This document shows positions 32,764-38,999 of a stretch of 64,000 nucleotides of DNA, piece after piece. The notes below the pieces were generated by a model that saw only the letters and a list, made by a program, of their open reading frames with translations, did not search any database and was not told where the DNA came from. The stretch's first letter is position 1; every line of letters begins with the position of its first letter. This DNA comes from an uncultured Ruminococcus sp. (GTDB taxonomy: Bacteria; Bacillota; Clostridia; Oscillospirales; Ruminococcaceae), in the NCBI GenBank assembly GCA_900545345.1, contig UQYQ01000001.1, positions 62,001 through 126,000 on the forward strand, given 5' to 3'. The position numbers and the translations under genes are program-made.

Positions 32764-33339
32764 TTGAAAAAGCTTATTTATCCTCCTGTTGTGTTAATGA
32801 TAATTTGTGTTGTTGTGTGCGGTATTCTGGTCGGCGCTTACAAACTTACATATAAAAATACAACAGGGGTTATGACTGATGATTTAAAATCTGCATGCGA
32901 AGCTGTATTTCCCGATTCAAAGGGGGAAGACTTTAACATTGTTTTAGACCGTTCTAAAACCGAAAAAACACCGCTTACATTTGAAAATGAAAATATTAAT
33001 TCTATTATTCTAAGTTCAGATAAAAGCAAATGTCTTGTCGAAGTCACCGCTGACGGTTATGCAAAGGGCGGTATACATATACTTGTCGGAATTAATCAGG
33101 CTGATGAAATTGCAGGAGTTGAATTTGTAAGCTGCGGTGAAACACCGGGACTCGGAACAAAGCTTCGTGATAAAAAAGAACTTTTTATAGATAAGCTGAA
33201 AGGCTTTTCATCTGATGACAATTTAGATAACATTGATAATGTCACCGGAGCTACATATTCTTCAAAGGGTATGAAAAATGCTGTGAAAACCGCCCTTGAA
33301 GTATACACCAAGCATAAGGAGGCGATTTTAAGTGAGTAA
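32764..33339 (+). CDS. rnfG: Rnf complex subunit RnfG (extracytoplasmic covalent FMN carrier)
   Basis: 191 residues. One N-terminal membrane helix (VLMIICVVVCGILVGAYKL), then an FMN-binding domain outside the membrane: ILVGINQADEIAGVEFVSCG, TPGLGTKL, and the flavinylation motif VTGATYSSKGMKNAVK near 160 (FMN on the Thr of TGAT). The TTG start has AGGAGGATATTTAA upstream, made of the last codons of rnfD, so the two are coupled. Its end overlaps rnfE by 8 bases. Confidence 0.95.
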   Translation: MKKLIYPPVVLMIICVVVCGILVGAYKLTYKNTTGVMTDDLKSACEAVFPDSKGEDFNIVLDRSKTEKTPLTFENENINSIILSSDKSKCLVEVTADGYAKGGIHILVGINQADEIAGVEFVSCGETPGLGTKLRDKKELFIDKLKGFSSDDNLDNIDNVTGATYSSKGMKNAVKTALEVYTKHKEAILSE

Positions 33340-34003
33340 TTTAAAAGACTTTACCAAAGGATTTATAAAAGAAAATCCTGTTCTTGTTACCCTGCTTGGA
33401 ATGTGTCCGACCTTAGCCGTGACAACAATGGCTTCAAACGGTATCGGAATGGGGCTTGCAACCACCTTTGTCTTGGTTGGCTCAAATATCGTTATTTCTT
33501 TGCTGAAAAAAATTATCCCCGATGCAGTAAGACTTCCTTGCTATATTGTTATTATCGCAGGGTTTGTAACTTTAATCGAGTTTTTGCTTAAAGGCTATCT
33601 GCCTGCGCTGTATGACAGTCTCGGAATCTTTCTTTCACTTATCACGGTAAACTGCATAATACTCGGCCGTGCAGAAATCTTCGCTTCAAAAAACAAGCTG
33701 ATACCCTCAATTTTAGATGGACTGGGAATGGGACTTGGATTTACTTTTGCGCTGTTTATCATGGGTGCTGTTCGTGAAATCATGGGAACAGGCTCGATAT
33801 TCGGAGTAAATATACCTTTTATCGCTGAAAATCCTATGAGCATATTTATTATGCCTGCCGGCGGTTTTTTCACCTTAGGTATAATAATAGCTGTTGTAAA
33901 CAGACTGAAAAATAAAAAGCCTCCTAAAGAAATCAGCTGTGCAAACTGCCCTAATGCTCATGCCTGCTCTCTTGGCACTGACGAAGGAGGTTGTGATAAA
34001 TAA
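33332..34003 (+). CDS. rnfE: Rnf complex subunit RnfE with Cys-rich C-terminal tail
   Basis: 223 residues, six membrane helices. Family marks: KENPVLVTLLGMCPTLAVTT (half-helix with the conserved Cys that binds the intramembrane Fe-S centre shared with RnfA), LITVNCIILGRAEIFASKN (second conserved Cys) and the MGAVREIMGTGSIFG loop. Most RnfE proteins end soon after the last helix. This one adds a cytoplasmic tail with Cys at four positions, CANCPNAHACSLGTDEGGC (C-x2-C-x6-C-x7-C), which could bind a metal or Fe-S cluster. The GTG start lies within the rnfG end, with AAGGAGG upstream. Its stop overlaps the rnfA ATG by one base (TAATG). Confidence 0.93.
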   Translation: MSNLKDFTKGFIKENPVLVTLLGMCPTLAVTTMASNGIGMGLATTFVLVGSNIVISLLKKIIPDAVRLPCYIVIIAGFVTLIEFLLKGYLPALYDSLGIFLSLITVNCIILGRAEIFASKNKLIPSILDGLGMGLGFTFALFIMGAVREIMGTGSIFGVNIPFIAENPMSIFIMPAGGFFTLGIIIAVVNRLKNKKPPKEISCANCPNAHACSLGTDEGGCDK

Positions 34004-34584
34004 TGATAAAGTTAGTAATTATTATGGTGTCGGCTGTTCTTGTAAACAACATCGTTTTATCTCAGTTTATGGGTATATGCTCATTTTTAGGCGTTTCAAA
34101 AGTTATGAAAAACAGCCTTGGAATGGGCGGTGCTGTTATATTTGTTATGCTTTGTGCAACTGCTGTTACATATCCGGTTTATAAGTTTATTCTTGTTCCG
34201 CTTGAAATCGAATATTTGAAAACTGTTGCATTTATTCTTCTTATAGCTATGTTTGTTCAGCTTGTTGAAATTGTTCTGAAAAAGATAATGCCGCCTCTTT
34301 ATAAGGCTTTAGGAGTCTATCTTCCGCTTATTACGACAAACTGTGCTGTACTCGGTGTGACAATAACAAACATCGATGAAGAATACACCTTTATTCAGTC
34401 AATAACAAATGCTTTGGGTACAGGAATCGGATTTACCGTTGCGATTCTGCTTTTTTCAGGTGTTCGTTCAAGAATCGAAACTTCTGACGGAATTCCGAAA
34501 GCCTTTAAGGGCGTTCCGTCAACTCTGATAGCCGCTTCTATAGTATCGCTTAGCTTTATGGGCTTCGGCGGACTGTTTAGCTGA
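34003..34584 (+). CDS. rnfA: Rnf complex subunit RnfA
   Basis: 193 residues, six membrane helices, the inverted partner of RnfE. VNNIVLSQFMGICSFLGVSK near the N-terminus and LITTNCAVLGVTITNIDE in the second half each carry the Cys that completes the intramembrane [2Fe-2S] site. It ends in the typical IPKAFKGVPSTLIAASIVSL and FMGFGGLFS. Translationally coupled to rnfE. Confidence 0.96.
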   Translation: MIKLVIIMVSAVLVNNIVLSQFMGICSFLGVSKVMKNSLGMGGAVIFVMLCATAVTYPVYKFILVPLEIEYLKTVAFILLIAMFVQLVEIVLKKIMPPLYKALGVYLPLITTNCAVLGVTITNIDEEYTFIQSITNALGTGIGFTVAILLFSGVRSRIETSDGIPKAFKGVPSTLIAASIVSLSFMGFGGLFS

Positions 34585-34621
34585 TATTAGATATTAATCT
34601 CCTAAAGGAGGAAAATTTAAA

Positions 34622-35410
34622 ATGAACTATGTTTTAACACTGCTGATTTTTGCAGGTATCGGTCTTCTGGCAGGTGTACTTTTAACAGTTGCTTCAAAAG
34701 TCTTTGCAGTGAAAACCGATGAAAAACTCGAAGCTGTTCAAAACGTTCTTCCTCAGGCTAACTGCGGTGGATGCGGATTTTCGGGCTGTAATGACTATGC
34801 AGACGCTATTGTAAACAAAGGTGAAGCAATAAACAAGTGCAACCCGGGAGGAGAAGAAACGGCAAAAAAAATCAGTATTATTATGGGAAAAGACGCAGGG
34901 GATACTGAACCTGTTACTGCCTTTGTTCATTGCGGCGGAACTTGTGATGCAGCACCGAATAAATATGATTTTAACGGTCTGCAGTCATGTGCAGCAGCAA
35001 CCAGATTATACGGCGGCACAAAGCTTTGTAATAACGGATGTTTAGGACTTGGGGACTGTGCTTCGGTGTGCTCAAACGGTGCTATAAAAATATGCAACGG
35101 CGTCGCTTTTATTGATGAAAACCTTTGTACAGGCTGCGGGCTGTGTGCAAAAGCATGTCCTAAAAATCTTATTACCCTAAGGAGAAAAAGCCAAAGATTT
35201 GAGGTTCTTTGCCGCAGCGAAGCATCAGCAAAAACAACAAGAACGCTCTGCAAAAACGGCTGTGTCGGATGCAGATTATGTGAAAAGGCTTGTCCTGCCG
35301 ATGCCATTAAAGTCAAAAATAATTTTGCCGAAATTGATTATGACAAATGCATAAACTGCGGTGAATGTGCAAAGGCTTGCAAGCTGGGCGTTATAAAAGC
35401 TGTAAAATAA
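34622..35410 (+). CDS. rnfB: Rnf complex subunit RnfB (ferredoxin-oxidising Fe-S protein)
   Basis: 262 residues. N-terminal membrane helix (TLLIFAGIGLLAGVLLTVAS), then the Fe-S domain with ANCGGCGFSGCNDYADAIV and a further Cys (INKCNPGG). Ferredoxin-like [4Fe-4S] motifs follow: CTGCGLCAKACPKNLI, CVGCRLCEKACPADAI and CINCGECAKACKLGVI, plus an isolated set around CNNGCLGLGDCASVC. It takes electrons from reduced ferredoxin and passes them into the complex. AAAGGAGG lies 10 bases before the ATG. Last gene of the operon. No strong terminator is visible after it. Confidence 0.95.
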   Translation: MNYVLTLLIFAGIGLLAGVLLTVASKVFAVKTDEKLEAVQNVLPQANCGGCGFSGCNDYADAIVNKGEAINKCNPGGEETAKKISIIMGKDAGDTEPVTAFVHCGGTCDAAPNKYDFNGLQSCAAATRLYGGTKLCNNGCLGLGDCASVCSNGAIKICNGVAFIDENLCTGCGLCAKACPKNLITLRRKSQRFEVLCRSEASAKTTRTLCKNGCVGCRLCEKACPADAIKVKNNFAEIDYDKCINCGECAKACKLGVIKAVK

Positions 35411-35481
35411 AATTGTTTATATATGTTTTTAATTGTTAATTTTTATAAATATCTTTTTTACAAAAAATTTTTATTTGAGTA

Positions 35482-35510
35482 TTGACAAAATTATATAATT
35501 GGATTATAAT
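35482..35510 (+). promoter_or_regulatory. Consensus promoter of small RNA candidate 1
   Basis: TTGACA, 17 bases, TATAAT: a perfect sigma-A promoter with no ORF downstream, only a hairpin about 40 bases after the predicted start. Confidence 0.75.
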
Positions 35511-35516
35511 GGTTAC

Positions 35517-35588
35517 GTAATATTAATTATATGCTCCTTAATATTAGTCAGAAACCCGTCAACATTAGTTTGCTGTCGGGTTTTTGAT
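35517..35588 (+). ncRNA. Small RNA candidate 1 (about 70 nt)
   Basis: Predicted transcript between the perfect promoter at 35482 and the terminator hairpin at 35552-35586. It has no ORF. It carries TGCTCCTTAATATTA (35532-35546), which contains the anti-Shine-Dalgarno core CTCCTT. The same 15-mer followed by a CCCG hairpin occurs on the minus strand at 36213-36199. Base-pairing with ribosome binding sites is inferred. Confidence 0.5.
35552..35586. terminator. Terminator hairpin shared by small RNA 1 and the minus-strand RHH gene
   Basis: AAACCCGTCA-type stem with TGTCGGGTTT (one mismatch inside), T-run on plus; convergent with the RHH gene ending at 35610. Confidence 0.65.
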
Positions 35589-35609
35589 TTATAAAAATTA
35601 TAATTGCAA

Positions 35610-35789
35610 CTAATACTTCCGCTCCTGTTTTAAAAAAACTTCATCATATTCCTGTTCATATTTTTTAATTAAATCCCTTACCAGAATTAAAATCTGACTG
35701 TTGGCACTTCTGCCCTCATAAGCGGAAATAATATGCAGTTTATCTAAGCTTTCAGAATCAATTCTGATTGTCAAATTCCTAATTGCCAC
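35610..35789 (-). CDS. Small ribbon-helix-helix (Arc/CopG-like) protein
   Basis: 59 residues, minus strand, GTG start with AGAGGTGA five bases upstream. It reads MAIRNLTIRIDSESLDKLHI, then the helix part ISAYEGRSANSQILILVRDL, then a charged tail IKKYEQEYDEVFLKQERKY. A short beta strand with alternating residues (NLTIRID), a first helix (ESLDKLHIISAYEG) and a second helix begun by Arg-Ser-x-Asn-Ser are the ribbon-helix-helix layout of Arc-type repressors. Its promoter is TTGCAT, 17, TATAAT (35842-35870). Two adjacent 11-base direct repeats lie at the predicted transcription start. The likely role is a DNA-binding autorepressor; no toxin gene is attached. Confidence 0.65.
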   Translation of the reverse strand: MAIRNLTIRIDSESLDKLHIISAYEGRSANSQILILVRDLIKKYEQEYDEVFLKQERKY

Positions 35790-35812
35790 AATTTCACCTC
35801 TTTATAACGGTA

Positions 35813-35834
35813 TTTTGAAATCATTTTGAAATCA
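35813..35834 (-). promoter_or_regulatory. Tandem 11-bp operator-like repeats
   Basis: TTTTGAAATCA repeated twice without a gap (35813-35823, 35824-35834), just downstream of the -10 box of the 59-residue RHH gene. Spacing of one helical turn is typical for cooperatively bound RHH repressors. Confidence 0.5.
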
Positions 35835-35841
35835 TATTGAT

Positions 35842-35870
35842 ATTATATCATATAAATATTGATTATGCAA
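35842..35870 (-). promoter_or_regulatory. Promoter of the minus-strand RHH gene
   Basis: Minus strand TTGCAT, 17 bases, TATAAT. Similar to the minus-strand promoter at 36235-36263. Confidence 0.65.
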
Positions 35871-35957
35871 TTGTTTTGCACTACAAATGTATTATAAAAT
35901 GATTGTATATTTTTCATAAAATGTATTGCATACTGTTATTAAAGGAGGATGCAATTT

Positions 35958-36143
35958 ATGTGGAAAATAGAAAAAGGATATGATACAGTCAGTAAAACAT
36001 TTCGTTTACCTCAAAATTTAGTTATTAAACTCGATAAGCTTGCATATGATAACAAATTATCACTTAACAAATTAGTAATACAATGCTTAAATTTCGCAGT
36101 TAATAACTTAGATATTGAAGCCGAAAATAGTGAAACAAATTAA
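35958..36143 (+). CDS. Ribbon-helix-helix protein, copy 1
   Basis: 61 residues starting MWKIEKGYDTVSKTFRLPQN. The ATG at 35958 has AAGGAGG ten bases upstream; the ATG at 35949 overlaps the SD spacing and is not shared with the paralogue. The strand KTFRLP, helix A (NLVIKLDKLAYDNK) and helix B (SLNKLVIQCLNFAVNNLD) give an Arc/MetJ/CopG-type DNA-binding fold with a short acidic tail. A near-identical gene lies 393 bases downstream, and the upstream about 90 bases are also duplicated, with repeated TGTATT(G/A)CA-like words that may be operators. No toxin partner is seen. Likely a small repressor. Confidence 0.7.
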   Translation: MWKIEKGYDTVSKTFRLPQNLVIKLDKLAYDNKLSLNKLVIQCLNFAVNNLDIEAENSETN

Positions 36144-36154
36144 ACACAACAGAT

Positions 36155-36228
36155 AAATACAAATCCCGACAGTCATATCTTGACCGTCGGGATTCTATTA
36201 ATATTAAGGAGCAAACGATAATATTAAC
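36155..36228 (-). ncRNA. Small RNA candidate 2 (minus strand, mirror copy of candidate 1)
   Basis: Minus-strand promoter TTGCAT, 17, TATAAT at 36263-36235. The transcript would contain TGCTCCTTAATATTA (36213-36199) and end in the CCCGAC/GTCGGG hairpin (36194-36161) with a T-rich tail. Order and words match candidate 1. It is antisense to the region just after RHH copy 1. Confidence 0.45.
36161..36195. terminator. Hairpin between the two RHH copies
   Basis: AATCCCGAC/GTCGGGATT with an inner GTCA/TGAC stem. It may end RHH copy 1 on plus and small RNA 2 on minus. Confidence 0.6.
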
Positions 36229-36350
36229 ATTATAATTATAACATTTATATTTCGATAATGCAATTATATTGTATTACAAATATATTACAAAATGATTGTA
36301 TATTTTTCACAAAATGTATTGCATAATAACATTAAAGGAGGTTGCAACTC

Positions 36351-36527
36351 ATGTGGAAAATAGAAAAGGGATATGATACAGTCAGTAAAACATTTCGTTT
36401 ACCTCAGCAATTAGCTGAGGAACTAGATAAACTTGCATATGATAATAATTTATCACTTAATAAATTAGTAATACAATGTTTGAAGTTTGCAGTTGATAAT
36501 CTAGATTTTGAAACAGACAAAGATTAA
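36351..36527 (+). CDS. Ribbon-helix-helix protein, copy 2
   Basis: 58 residues, MWKIEKGYDTVSKTFRLPQQ then LAEELDKLAYDNNLSLNKLV. It differs from copy 1 mainly in helix A (AEEL for VIKL) and in the tail. The ATG at 36351 has AAGGAGG ten bases upstream; an in-frame TTG nine bases earlier is too close to the SD. The duplication includes the leader region. Keeping two diverged copies suggests two operators or a heterodimer rather than simple redundancy (inference). Confidence 0.7.
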   Translation: MWKIEKGYDTVSKTFRLPQQLAEELDKLAYDNNLSLNKLVIQCLKFAVDNLDFETDKD

Positions 36528-36638
36528 AACTATATTATTTTCTATTGAAAATCTATGTTAGTATTTTACAGAAAGAAATATATTTTTTGCAAATTGTTGG
36601 TTGTTTTTAACAAAGTTAAAAAATATTACATTTTAGGC

Positions 36639-36667
36639 TTTACAAATTACATATTATACTATATAAT
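36639..36667 (+). promoter_or_regulatory. Promoter of the structured RNA candidate
   Basis: TTTACA, 17 bases, TATAAT; predicted start near 36674. No ORF follows. Confidence 0.65.
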
Positions 36668-36673
36668 GTATAT

Positions 36674-36932
36674 GTACTTAAGCAATCTTATCAAGATTAC
36701 TCAAAGTAAAAAGCTGTGATATTTTAAATATCACATGATAGAAGTTCTAAATTAAAATATCGAAAATAAATACTTTGCTTTTTTTAGCGGTTTAAGCAAA
36801 GATATTTAAAAGCAATGCTTTGGATAAACTTTATTAGGAATAATATATATATCGTATTTTAATCGGAACTTTCTATCTTTTTATCGTAATTTCATAATAA
36901 AAAAGGCCCTGGCATTGTGCCGGGTCTTTTTT
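36674..36932 (+). ncRNA. Structured non-coding RNA candidate of about 260 nt
   Basis: A promoter (36639-36667), five internal hairpins and a terminator, with no ORF. Helices seen: AATCTT/AAGATT (36684-36698); GTGATATTT/AAATATCAC (36716-36734); a long closing helix GATAGAAGTTC, ATTAAAATA, CG (36737-36762) with CG, TATTTTAAT, GAACTTTCTATC (36853-36877); inside it CTTTGCTT/AAGCAAAG (36773-36801) and AAAGC/GCTTT (36809-36821). The long helix enclosing two hairpins is a three-way junction. It does not look like 6S RNA, tmRNA, RNase P RNA or SRP RNA. Function unknown; it may be a trans-acting RNA because no gene lies downstream on the same strand. Confidence 0.6.
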
Positions 36933-36933
36933 A
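36900..36933. terminator. Bidirectional terminator between the RNA candidate and acpP
   Basis: AAAAGGCCC-T-GGCA/TGCCGGGTCTTTT stem with T-runs on both strands. Confidence 0.8.
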
Positions 36934-36940
36934 TTATGAA

Positions 36941-37171
36941 TTAATTATCTATTTCTTCGATAAACTTAACTATATCGCCAACAGTTTTTACATTTTCAAC
37001 TTCTTCATCCGGAATTTTAATGTCGAATTCTTCTTCAAGTGACATAATCAAGTCAACAACGTCAAGAGAATCTGCACCTAAATCTTCAGTAATTGAAGCT
37101 TCCATTGTAATTTTGTCTTCATCAACATCAAGTTGGTCAACGATAATATCTTTTACCTTATCAAATACCAT
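36941..37171 (-). CDS. acpP: Acyl carrier protein
   Basis: 76 residues, strongly acidic. Ser in [19 protein letters not shown] (residue about 36) receives 4'-phosphopantetheine and carries the growing acyl chain. The ending [15 protein letters not shown] is typical. ATG with AAGGAGG 12 bases upstream. Last gene of the minus-strand fatty acid operon, 90 bases after accA; a shared terminator follows. Confidence 0.97.
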   Translation of the reverse strand: MVFDKVKDIIVDQLDVDEDKITMEASITEDLGADSLDVVDLIMSLEEEFDIKIPDEEVENVKTVGDIVKFIEEIDN

Positions 37172-37261
37172 TTGAAAACAACCTCCTTTTTAAAGATATG
37201 TCTATTATTACATCGGGTGCTACTGCAAGTTTTAAGCAGTCCCCGTTATAACCTTTTTAAA

Positions 37262-38074
37262 TTAATCGTGAGTTTCTTCAAACTCGCCGACTTTTCTAAA
37301 CTTAGTATACCTATCATTTAACAATTCGTCAATAGGTTTTTGCAAATTTCTTTTAAAAGCTTCTGTTAAATAACAGCTTATATTTTCAGCGACAAGGTCA
37401 GGGTTATTATGAGCACCGCCCTCAGGCTCATCGATTATATAATCGCAAATACCTAAATCCCTTAAATCTTCTGCGGTGTTTTTCATAATATCGCAGGCTT
37501 CACGCTCACGGGCAGCGTCCTTCCAAAGAATTGAAGCAAAACCCCGAGGTGAAATCGCAGAATAAAGTGCGTTAGAAAGCATTGATAATTCATCGCAAAC
37601 ACCCAGAGCCAAAGCACCTCCGCTTCCGCCTTCACCCAGAATTATTGAGAAAACAGGAGTTTTAAGTGTCATAAATTCCATGAGATTTTTAGCTATTGCT
37701 TCGCCCTGACCTCTTTCTTCGGCCTCAACACCGCAGAAAGCTCCCGGTGTATCAACAAGACAAATAACAGGTCTGTGAAACTTTTCCGCCTGACGAGCGA
37801 GCCTTAAAGCCTTTCTATAACCCTCAGGGTGGGGCATAGAAAAGTTTGATGCCTTGTTTTCTTCAAGATTACGGCCTTTAACCTGTGCAATAACAGTAAC
37901 AGGTGTACCGTTAAAATATCCTATACCGCCGATTATAGCACCGTCATCACTGTAATATCTGTCGCCGTGCATTTCAAAAAAGTCATCGAATATCATTGGT
38001 ATATAATCTCTGACAGTAGGGCGATATTTATTTCTTACAATATCGAGGCGTTCGCTTGCCTTTAGATTATTCAT
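37262..38074 (-). CDS. accA: Acetyl-CoA carboxylase carboxyltransferase subunit alpha
   Basis: 270 residues. Carboxyltransferase of the crotonase-like fold: RPTVRDYIPMIFDDFFEMHGD, then MPHPEGYRKALRLARQAEKF, the oxyanion-hole loops VDTPGAFCGVEAEERGQGEA and LGEGGSGGALALGVCD, and the SPRGFASILWKDA segment. With AccD it moves the carboxyl group from biotin to acetyl-CoA. The ATG at 38074 is preferred (GGAGG 8 bases upstream); it overlaps the accD end by 8 bases, so the two subunits are made in step. Confidence 0.96.
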   Translation of the reverse strand: MNNLKASERLDIVRNKYRPTVRDYIPMIFDDFFEMHGDRYYSDDGAIIGGIGYFNGTPVTVIAQVKGRNLEENKASNFSMPHPEGYRKALRLARQAEKFHRPVICLVDTPGAFCGVEAEERGQGEAIAKNLMEFMTLKTPVFSIILGEGGSGGALALGVCDELSMLSNALYSAISPRGFASILWKDAAREREACDIMKNTAEDLRDLGICDYIIDEPEGGAHNNPDLVAENISCYLTEAFKRNLQKPIDELLNDRYTKFRKVGEFEETHD

Positions 38075-38957
38075 TAGCAACGCCTCCTTTATTCTGATGA
38101 AGTTTTAATAAGTGAGAAAGTGTTCTTCTGATTTTCTTTCTGTCGACAATCATATCAACAAAACCCTTTTCCATCAAAAACTCTGCTGACTGAAAATCGT
38201 CGGGAAGTTTTTGCTTAATTGTTCCCTCAATAACTCTTCTTCCTGCAAATCCGATAAGAACCTTTGGCTCGGCAATAATAATATCGCCTAATGACGCAAA
38301 AGAAGCGGTTACACCGCCGGTTGTAGGGTCGGTCATAACAGTAATATATAAAAGTCCTGCTTCATTATGTCTTGCAACAGCACCGCTTGTTTTAGCCATC
38401 TGCATAAGAGAAACCGTTCCCTCTTGCATTCTTGCACCGCCCGATGCTGTGAACACAATTATAGGAAGCCTGTTTTCTGTTGCAAATTCAAATGCACGGG
38501 TCAGCTTTTCACCGACAACACTTCCCATAGAAGCCATCATATATCTTGAATCCATGACTGCGATAACAACCCTGTCACCGCGGATTGTAGCCTCACCTGT
38601 TATAATTGCATCTTTAAGTCCTGTTTTTTCACGGATACTTTCCTGTTTCTGTTCATAATCAGGAAAATCAATCGGATTTTTTGAAATCATATCCTTGTCA
38701 AATTCAATCAGACTTCCCTTATCAACTGTCATATCAATGCGTTCTTTCGCAGATATTCTTGAATGATAATTACACTTAGGACAAACCTTTGCATTCGATG
38801 TAAAATCGTCCATAAATGCCACATTTGAACATCTCGGACATTTAAAAAGCAAATCCTTTGGAATATCTGTTTTCTTAACATCTTTTTTTATGTCGGGCGT
38901 ATTCTGTTCAGTGCCGTTAAATCTGGTTTTTACAACTGAAAACAAATCTTCAAGCAT
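38067..38957 (-). CDS. accD: Acetyl-CoA carboxylase carboxyltransferase subunit beta
   Basis: 296 residues. N-terminal Cys4 zinc ribbon CPRCSNVAFMDDF and CPKCNYHSRISAKER (about 39-65), then the carboxyltransferase domain with SGGARMQEGTVSLMQMAKTS, ITVMTDPTTGGVTASFASLGD (acetyl-CoA site) and FAGRRVIEGTIKQKLPDDFQ. The C-terminus lies over the accA start. ATG with GGAGAA upstream. Between accC and accA in the operon. Confidence 0.96.
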   Translation of the reverse strand: MLEDLFSVVKTRFNGTEQNTPDIKKDVKKTDIPKDLLFKCPRCSNVAFMDDFTSNAKVCPKCNYHSRISAKERIDMTVDKGSLIEFDKDMISKNPIDFPDYEQKQESIREKTGLKDAIITGEATIRGDRVVIAVMDSRYMMASMGSVVGEKLTRAFEFATENRLPIIVFTASGGARMQEGTVSLMQMAKTSGAVARHNEAGLLYITVMTDPTTGGVTASFASLGDIIIAEPKVLIGFAGRRVIEGTIKQKLPDDFQSAEFLMEKGFVDMIVDRKKIRRTLSHLLKLHQNKGGVANE

Positions 38958-38999
38958 AAAAGATTCTCCTTCCCAAAGGTTAATATATTAACCTTAAAG

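Noticed and set aside
35949..36527. Type II toxin-antitoxin pair
   Set aside because: The RHH proteins look like antitoxins, but no toxin-sized ORF is adjacent on either strand.
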